From positions 1 to 38,280 of the forward strand of contig VHCW01000042.1 of the NCBI GenBank assembly GCA_016871575.1: DNA of 38,280 nt, written 5' to 3'. Under the pieces are notes generated by a model that saw only the letters and a list, made by a program, of their open reading frames with translations, had not been told where the DNA came from and did not search any database. This DNA comes from Verrucomicrobiota bacterium. GTDB taxonomy: Bacteria > Verrucomicrobiota > Verrucomicrobiia > Palsa-1439. Position 1 is the first letter of the stretch, and each line of letters starts with the position of its first letter. The position numbers and the translations under genes are program-made. Below are positions 33,806 through 38,280 of this stretch, piece by piece.

Positions 33806-34847
33806 GGTGTTTTTTTCCTTTCATTAGATTTGGCGGAAACCGCCGGCTGGGAACCAGGCGAAACGGCTCGGTTCCATTGCGGATGACAAACAACGCGGCA
33901 AGTTCCGGACGCTCCTCCACCCAGCGCAGGCCGCGTTCCAGTCCGAGCACGAACAACGTCGTCGCCGCGCCATCCGCCGTCAGCGCGTCGGGGGCGATGA
34001 CGGTCACGCTCGCCAAGTGATGTTCCACCGGCCGACCGGTGGACGGGTCGAGGATGTGCGAGCGGACGCGCCCGTTTGAGTCGCGAAAAAACTGGTGCGT
34101 GTCGCCCGATGTGGACAACGCGCGCCCCGACAACGGCACGACGGCGATCAATTCCGCGTTGCGCGTGCGACTGTAGTGCGGTCGTTCCACACCGACCTGC
34201 CACGGACGACCGTCGGGACGGACGCCGAGCGCGACGATTTCGCCGGACACGGACACGAACAGATTGGTGTGGCCGCGTTCGCGCAACAGGCGGGCGGCTT
34301 CATCGGCGGCGTAGCCCTTGCCAATTGCGCCGAGGTTGAGTTGCAACTCGGGAATGCTCTTTTGCAGTTCATTGCCAGCCGTGACGCGCACGTGTCGCGC
34401 GCCGCACCGTCGTTTTGCGGCGAGAATCTGTGCGTCGGCGGGCGTTTCGCCGGTGTGTTTCTGGGGACCGAAGCCCCAGAGATTGACGAGCGGTTCCATC
34501 GTCGGATCGAACGCGCCTTTGGAGTCGCGCGCCAGTTTCAACGCCCGGCGCGTGACCTGCGCCAACTCCGCCGAGACCTTGACCGGCGTGGTGGCTGTGC
34601 TGCGATTGAACCGGGACAACTCACTGTCGGGCAGGTAGTGCGACATCTGGCGGTTGATTTCGTTGAAGCGATGTTCCACGGCGGCGCGCAGTTCCGCGAG
34701 CAGTTCATCGGTCGGCGCTGCACCGGCGATCTTGACGGTGTACGTCGTGCCCATTGTGTGTCCGGTCCACGCCAGCATCTTTGACTGTGCCGCGCTCGCC
34801 GGCAGCGCGAGGACGAGTACCGCAAGACAATGCAGCCGCCAGGTCAT
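33789..34847 (-). CDS. apbE: FAD:protein FMN transferase (ApbE family)
   Basis: A 352-aa protein with a signal peptide (LHCLAVLVLALPASAAQ) and the full ApbE pattern: HTMGTTYTVKI near 30, SELSRFNRS near 75, KGAFDPTMEPLVNLWGFGP (110-128), LNLGAIGKGYAADEAARLL (170-188), HILDPSTGRP (264-273) and DALTADGAATTLFVLG near 287-302. The family attaches FMN from FAD to a Thr of target proteins outside the cytoplasm. No target domain (FMN-bind type) is visible in the window. Its place between a SUMF1 protein and a Tat oxidoreductase gene is unusual for a housekeeping copy. The start is one nucleotide after the upstream stop; its end overlaps the next gene by 17 nt. Confidence 0.93.
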   Translation of the reverse strand: MTWRLHCLAVLVLALPASAAQSKMLAWTGHTMGTTYTVKIAGAAPTDELLAELRAAVEHRFNEINRQMSHYLPDSELSRFNRSTATTPVKVSAELAQVTRRALKLARDSKGAFDPTMEPLVNLWGFGPQKHTGETPADAQILAAKRRCGARHVRVTAGNELQKSIPELQLNLGAIGKGYAADEAARLLRERGHTNLFVSVSGEIVALGVRPDGRPWQVGVERPHYSRTRNAELIAVVPLSGRALSTSGDTHQFFRDSNGRVRSHILDPSTGRPVEHHLASVTVIAPDALTADGAATTLFVLGLERGLRWVEERPELAALFVIRNGTEPFRLVPSRRFPPNLMKGKKHHATPN

Positions 34848-34848
34848 T

Positions 34849-35811
34849 TCATTCTGGTGAGCAGGCGACCCGGAAACCGATGATGTCTATCTGCGGCAAC
34901 CACCAACGGCTCTTCGGCATCTGCGGGTCGTTCATGTGCCAGCCTTTTTCCTTGAAGGCTCTTGCCGCCGAGCGCAACTCGTCCGGCGGACTGCTGTGGG
35001 AACCGCCGCGGGCCACGTTCACTTCGCCCGTCTTCGGCCCGGTGGGATTCGCGAGTGGGGTTTCGCCGGCGCCTTCACGGTAGGCATCGGGCGCGTAGAA
35101 GTCATGGACCCATTCGTTGACGTTCCCGCGCATGTCGAAGAGTCCCCACGGGTTCGGCTTTTTCTTGCCGACGGGATGCGGCTCGCCCTTGGAATTGGTT
35201 TTGAACCACGCGACGTCCGTCAATTGCTCCGGGCCGTTGCATTCACCGAACGGCGTTGCGGTCCCGGCGCGCGCGGCGTATTCCCATTCCGCCTCGGTGG
35301 GCAGCCGGTATTTCTTGCCGGTTTTCTCCGAGAGCCATTTGCAGAACGTCACGGCATTGATCCATGACATGCCGAACGCCGGGTAATCCTTGCCAAAACC
35401 CATCGTCATGTCGCCATAGACCACGGTCGGTCCCGTGACGCCGTCCACGTCGGCGGACATTCCAGAATCATTCATCGCCGTGTCCTCGCCTTCCTCGGCC
35501 TTTTTTTTGCCGGCGGTCAATTCCGTGTAGTAGGAGAGGAACAACTCGATCGTGGTCTCGGTCGTGCAAAGATAAAAGGGGCTTACTTGCACCTTTCGTT
35601 GCGGGCCTTCGTGGTCCTTGCGGCCTGCTTCGGTGGCAGGGCTGCCCATCGTAAAGCTCCCGCCGGGGATGAGCACCATGTCGAAGGACAACTTGGCGCC
35701 GGCCTTGGTGGTAACGTTTTCCGTGTATTTGGGCGGCGGCGCGCCCGCTGCCACCCGCAACGTCGTGCCCATGCCAAGCAGAATCAGAAACACGGTGAAC
35801 ATGATTTTCAT
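34849..35811 (-). CDS. secreted SUMF1-domain (formylglycine-generating-enzyme-like) protein without the catalytic cysteines
   Basis: A 320-aa protein with a signal peptide ending near VAAGA (residue 24). A C-type-lectin-like SUMF1 domain follows: FDMVLIPGGSFTMGSPATEA, PAFGMSWINAVTFCKWLSEKTGKKYRLPTEAEWEYAARAG, GLFDMRGNVNEWVHDFY and a terminal GFRVAC. In active formylglycine-generating enzymes two Cys lie just after RGGS; here that stretch is RGGSHSSPPDELRSAAR (from 268) with no Cys, so it is unlikely to mature sulfatases. Its start overlaps the sulfatase stop as ATGA, hinting at a partner role such as glycan or protein binding. Its own stop lies 1 nt before apbE. Residues about 100-125 (KKKAEEGEDTAMNDSGMSAD) form a charged, low-complexity insert. 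Confidence 0.87.
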   Translation of the reverse strand: MKIMFTVFLILLGMGTTLRVAAGAPPPKYTENVTTKAGAKLSFDMVLIPGGSFTMGSPATEAGRKDHEGPQRKVQVSPFYLCTTETTIELFLSYYTELTAGKKKAEEGEDTAMNDSGMSADVDGVTGPTVVYGDMTMGFGKDYPAFGMSWINAVTFCKWLSEKTGKKYRLPTEAEWEYAARAGTATPFGECNGPEQLTDVAWFKTNSKGEPHPVGKKKPNPWGLFDMRGNVNEWVHDFYAPDAYREGAGETPLANPTGPKTGEVNVARGGSHSSPPDELRSAARAFKEKGWHMNDPQMPKSRWWLPQIDIIGFRVACSPE

Positions 35812-37406
35812 AGTGAGCCAATCTCTTTCATTCTTTGTGCGATTTTATTGATGAGCCGCGCGACATTGCCGCCGCTGCAATGCTGGCCGGCGACGGCGTT
35901 TTTCTTCCAATAATCCACGCCACTGAGGATGCCTTCTTGTTTCAAAATGTCAACTGCCGCGTTGAGATTGTCGGACGGTTTGAATTTCCGGGCCGCCGCG
36001 ATCAGCAAGTCTGCCGCGCGCGCGCCCTCCACCTGTCCCTTGGCGACAGCGTTCGCAAGCCAATAGTCGGCATCGGCGAGAACCTTCTTCTCAACAAGCA
36101 ATCGCACATCAGCCTTCAGATCGGGTGTGGCCTCCGGTCGCAATACTTGGCGTGACGGTTGGCTTTGTGCTCCGGCGCGGAGTTGGTCGAGTGCCTCCTG
36201 CAATCGCCGTTTTGCTTCGGCATCGTTGGTGGGCTTCTCAGCTAGTGGAGAATCGCTGATGTCCACGAACTTGCCGTCGCCGTACAGTTTGTAACGCTGG
36301 TCGGCAATGAAATACTCGCGCCCGACTTGTGCATAGACCCACGGACGCGGACGACCGGGCTTGCCAAGGATTTGCAGCGCGATGCTGTGACCGTCGAGCT
36401 TGAGTCCTTCCGGTGGCTTGGTTCCGGTCAGTTCCAGTACCGTCGGGAAGAAATCGGTGAAGTCGGTCAAGTCGGCGCAGACCGTGCCCGCCGGCACGCG
36501 ACCGGGACAATTGACGATCAACGGCTCGCGGACACCGCCTTCCGTGAGGTCCAATTTGGCGCCGAGCATGGGCTGGCCGCGGATGGTGCCGAGAGGATTG
36601 CCGTACGGACCGTTGTCGGAGGTGAAGAGGATGATGGTGTTGTCGCGGAGTTTGAGTCGCTCCAAATCGGCGACGAGCAGTCCCATTTGTTTGTCGAGAT
36701 AAGCGACCATGTCAACGACGAGGTTCTTGTCGTCCTTGCTGTCCGGCGTCCGCACAAACGGACCGTGCGACAGCACCGCCGAGTAATACACGAAAAACGG
36801 ACGGTTGCGATGACGTTTCATGAAGTCCACAAGGAACGCGTGTGTTAGGTCTGGGCCAAACTCCTCCGGCTTGCCCTGCACGACCTCGCCGTTGCGGTAG
36901 TAGCGCGGGTTCCAGTAACGGTCGGGCGTGGCGCGACCCATCCAGAGCATGGACTCGTCGAAGCCGAGACGTTTCGCTGCCCCGGCGTCATCAGCCGGGG
37001 CGCTCTGGCCGAGTTTGCCGATGGCACAGGTCGCGTAGCCGGCTTGCTGAAGAACGGTTGGGATGATCGGGTGAACGGCGGGATTAATCTCGGAGTTGCC
37101 GTTGCTGGTTGCGCCGGTACGGAACGGATACTTGCCCGTCAGCAACGCCGCGCGCGACGGCCCGCACAACGGCATCGAGTAACAACGCTCAAAACGGAGC
37201 CCCGTGGCGGCCAACTTGTCCAAGTGCGGCGTCTTGAACGGCTCGGCTCCGTAGCAAGAGACACGCGACAGGCCGACATCGTCCGACAGCACGAGGATGA
37301 TGTTTGGTTTATCCGCCGTGGCGGACTTGCCTACCGTGGCAGGTTTGTTCGCCGCCTGAAGCGCGGCAGCAAGGATACTCAGCCCTATCAACGCTCGTTT
37401 CAGCAT
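35808..37406 (-). CDS. secreted sulfatase with a duplicated C-terminal repeat domain
   Basis: A 532-aa protein with an N-terminal signal (MLKRALIGLSILAAALQAA) and a type I sulfatase domain to about residue 395. Metal ligands are Asp42-Asp43 (ILVLSDDVG), the signature is Cys81-Gly-Pro-Ser-Arg (LCGPSRAALLTGKYP), and IILFTSDNGPYG and IRGQPMLGAKLDLTEGGVREP are also present. The C-terminus adds a linker and two copies of an about 41-residue unit (434-474 and 485-525), each with VLxxxDYW or ILxxxDYW, then NAVA, a Gly-rich turn and a helix. This is the first gene of the minus array. ATG 37406 has only a weak CAGG upstream. It probably removes sulfate from a polysaccharide, with the repeats serving binding or anchoring. 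Confidence 0.94.
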   Translation of the reverse strand: MLKRALIGLSILAAALQAANKPATVGKSATADKPNIILVLSDDVGLSRVSCYGAEPFKTPHLDKLAATGLRFERCYSMPLCGPSRAALLTGKYPFRTGATSNGNSEINPAVHPIIPTVLQQAGYATCAIGKLGQSAPADDAGAAKRLGFDESMLWMGRATPDRYWNPRYYRNGEVVQGKPEEFGPDLTHAFLVDFMKRHRNRPFFVYYSAVLSHGPFVRTPDSKDDKNLVVDMVAYLDKQMGLLVADLERLKLRDNTIILFTSDNGPYGNPLGTIRGQPMLGAKLDLTEGGVREPLIVNCPGRVPAGTVCADLTDFTDFFPTVLELTGTKPPEGLKLDGHSIALQILGKPGRPRPWVYAQVGREYFIADQRYKLYGDGKFVDISDSPLAEKPTNDAEAKRRLQEALDQLRAGAQSQPSRQVLRPEATPDLKADVRLLVEKKVLADADYWLANAVAKGQVEGARAADLLIAAARKFKPSDNLNAAVDILKQEGILSGVDYWKKNAVAGQHCSGGNVARLINKIAQRMKEIGSL

Positions 37407-37440
37407 AGCGCCTGTAATCTACTTGGCGGGCATCGGCGCT

Positions 37441-37476
37441 GTAAACTGTAAACTCAGTTGCCGAAACTTAGTTGCC
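37441..37476. promoter_or_regulatory. tandem direct repeats upstream of the minus array
   Basis: GTAAACT occurs twice in a row (37441-37454). AAACTCAGTTGCC (37450-37462) is repeated as AAACTTAGTTGCC (37464-37476) with one mismatch and a 14-nt period. They lie 35-70 nt before the first start codon of the array, a suitable place for an activator or repressor site. Confidence 0.4.
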
Positions 37477-37507
37477 AAATGTGGCGCAGCCAGAATCAAA
37501 CCAGGAA

Positions 37508-37586
37508 TGTCATTCCGAGCTTGCGAGGAATCTCTGAAATCTCTCCGGAAGGAAGTCTGAGATTCTTCGCTTCGCTCAGAATGATG
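37508..37586. repeat. imperfect long inverted repeat (REP/MITE-like)
   Basis: The left arm, TGTCATTCCGAGC then GAGGAATCTCT (37508-37535), is answered by AGATTCTTCGC then CTCAGAATGAT (about 37559-37586), giving arms of about 27 nt with several mismatches around a short centre. Similar CATTCCGAGC...GAGGAATCTC elements are, from memory, common interspersed repeats in environmental bacterial genomes. Confidence 0.65.
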
Positions 37587-37724
37587 TCCGTGAAAAGGTT
37601 TCCCGACGGAGTCGAAGCGTTCTGAACCAGCCGACTCACATTTACCCGCCCCGGCCGACTTGTTTGCCCCAGCGCAGCGTCAGCGTGCTACGCTTGCTTT
37701 TCAAGCTTGATTGTATCGCTGGAT

Positions 37725-37753
37725 TTCATAGCCTGTCCGAAGCTAAGCATAAT
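37725..37753 (+). promoter_or_regulatory. candidate promoter of the last gene
   Basis: TTCATA (37725-37730) and CATAAT (37748-37753) are spaced by exactly 17 nt, about 70 nt before ATG 37822. An imperfect inverted repeat CTAAGCAT/ATGCTAAG (37743-37773) overlaps the -10 box and could be an operator or leader hairpin. Confidence 0.4.
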
Positions 37754-37821
37754 AGCACCATAAAGATGCTAAGTGGAATGCAGCAAAGCGAGCTGTTAGG
37801 TCAAAAGAAAGTGTGAGAAAC

Positions 37822-38196
37822 ATGAAGATGAAACTCGGTAACATCGCACGCGTCACAGGACTAGGTCTCGCCCTCTTCTGGGCAGGCATTCCAAGCGCTT
37901 GGACGGAGATTACTTTCGAGACGGGAGACGGGCCGCATGAGTTGTATTTCCTCTGGCAGGGATCGTTCACTCAAGCGGGGGCTCAGTCCGGAAATCTTCT
38001 GGACATGCCCGCGTTCATGACCGCGTACAACAAGGACATGATTGAGATGATGGAGATTCTCGAGGTTCGAGAACTGGATACGGATCAGATAATTGATTTC
38101 AACTACGTGACACCGCGTAAGGCCTCGCCCCCGAAGATGCGTGAAGTAGTATGGTACTACCCTAACCCCAATGCCTTGAAGGAATTCATCGGGTGA
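37822..38196 (+). CDS. small secreted protein of unknown family
   Basis: A 124-aa protein with a signal peptide (MKMKLGNIARVTGLGLALFWAGIPSAWT). The mature part of about 95 residues has no family I recognise. It begins EITFETGDGPHELYFLWQGS, continues with a Met/acid-rich segment (MIEMMEILEVRELDTDQIID) and ends with aromatic residues (EVVWYYPNPNALKEF). ATG 37822 was chosen over GTG 37813 and ATG 37828 because it starts a well-formed signal peptide; no clear ribosome binding site is present. By eye its GC content is lower and its codon use less GC-biased than the minus array, and it is transcribed away from that array. It may be unrelated to the glycan locus. The remaining 38197-38280 shows nothing assignable. 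Confidence 0.6.
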   Translation: MKMKLGNIARVTGLGLALFWAGIPSAWTEITFETGDGPHELYFLWQGSFTQAGAQSGNLLDMPAFMTAYNKDMIEMMEILEVRELDTDQIIDFNYVTPRKASPPKMREVVWYYPNPNALKEFIG

Positions 38197-38280
38197 TGTT
38201 TGCGACTTCATATTTGAACTCTCCGTAGGAATTGCTCGACTTTCGTTTGCGCGGCCACGGGCTGACCGGTTGCCGCACCG

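Larger units (their letters stand above)
37407..37821. other. 415-nt divergent spacer upstream of the minus array
   Basis: No convincing gene is visible. From left to right it holds 7-nt tandem repeats (37441-37454), a 13-nt direct repeat with a 14-nt period (37450-37476), a long imperfect inverted repeat (37508-37586), a GC-rich stretch, and a promoter-like pair for the rightward gene (37725-37753). Start signals for the 30-kb minus array must lie here if it is one transcript. Confidence 0.6.

Noticed and set aside
37734-37822. Integron attC-like end (AGCTGTTAGGT before the last gene)
   Set aside because: GTTAGGT fits the GTTRRRY core, but no complementary RYYYAAC partner arm was found upstream in the spacer, so a cassette site is not supported.
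1-38280. CRISPR arrays, tRNA or rRNA genes, transposases
   Set aside because: No regularly spaced direct repeats with spacers, no tRNA cloverleaf with recognisable T-arm, no rRNA sequence and no transposase-like protein were seen.

Overview
The window reads as accessory carbohydrate-degradation DNA from a GC-rich bacterium of the Planctomycetes-Verrucomicrobia-Chlamydiae group, most likely Verrucomicrobiota. The pointers are secreted DUF4838 proteins, sialate O-acetylesterase, Tat-exported Gfo/Idh/MocA oxidoreductases (one GH109-like), Cys-type sulfatases, SUMF1-domain proteins and many right-handed beta-helix proteins. This placement is inferred from gene content; no marker gene is present.

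Layout: 1-394 holds a small AbrB-type protein on the minus strand, followed by a 277-nt divergent spacer rich in palindromes. A four-gene plus-strand operon (651-7720) encodes an SGNH esterase, a 1088-aa LamG plus glycosidase-like protein, a propeller protein with a YwqK-like tail and an alpha/beta hydrolase. It meets head-on, with only 4 nt between stop codons, a minus-strand array of 20 genes or gene remnants running from 37406 down to 7725. Genes in that array are spaced from -17 to +37 nt, and seven junctions are ATGA overlaps. The one larger gap (153 nt, 26490-26642) holds a three-way-junction palindrome. The last gene (37822-38196, plus) is an unknown secreted protein beyond a 415-nt divergent spacer.

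The array in transcription order: sulfatase, SUMF1 protein, ApbE, Tat Gfo/Idh/MocA, a truncated sulfatase joined to a truncated MttB-type methyltransferase, propeller, beta-helix, GH109-like enzyme, sulfatase, LamG/glycosidase-like protein, sialate O-acetylesterase, DUF4838, two alpha/alpha-toroid proteins, GH50-like protein, GH28-like protein, GH28, UroD/MtaA-type methyltransferase and a second DUF4838.

Nearly all products carry Sec or Tat signal peptides. The likely joint role is extracellular or periplasmic removal of sulfate and acyl groups and hydrolysis of a complex acidic, amino-sugar-containing, decorated polysaccharide. The two methyltransferase relatives lack signals and suggest a cytoplasmic C1 or demethylation step. 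No transporter, SusC/D pair, corrinoid protein or clear pathway regulator is visible. The most notable points are the deletion junction at about 32.2 kb, the corrinoid-type zinc motif in the UroD homologue, near-identical signal peptides on six genes, and two enzyme-like proteins that lack the expected catalytic residues.
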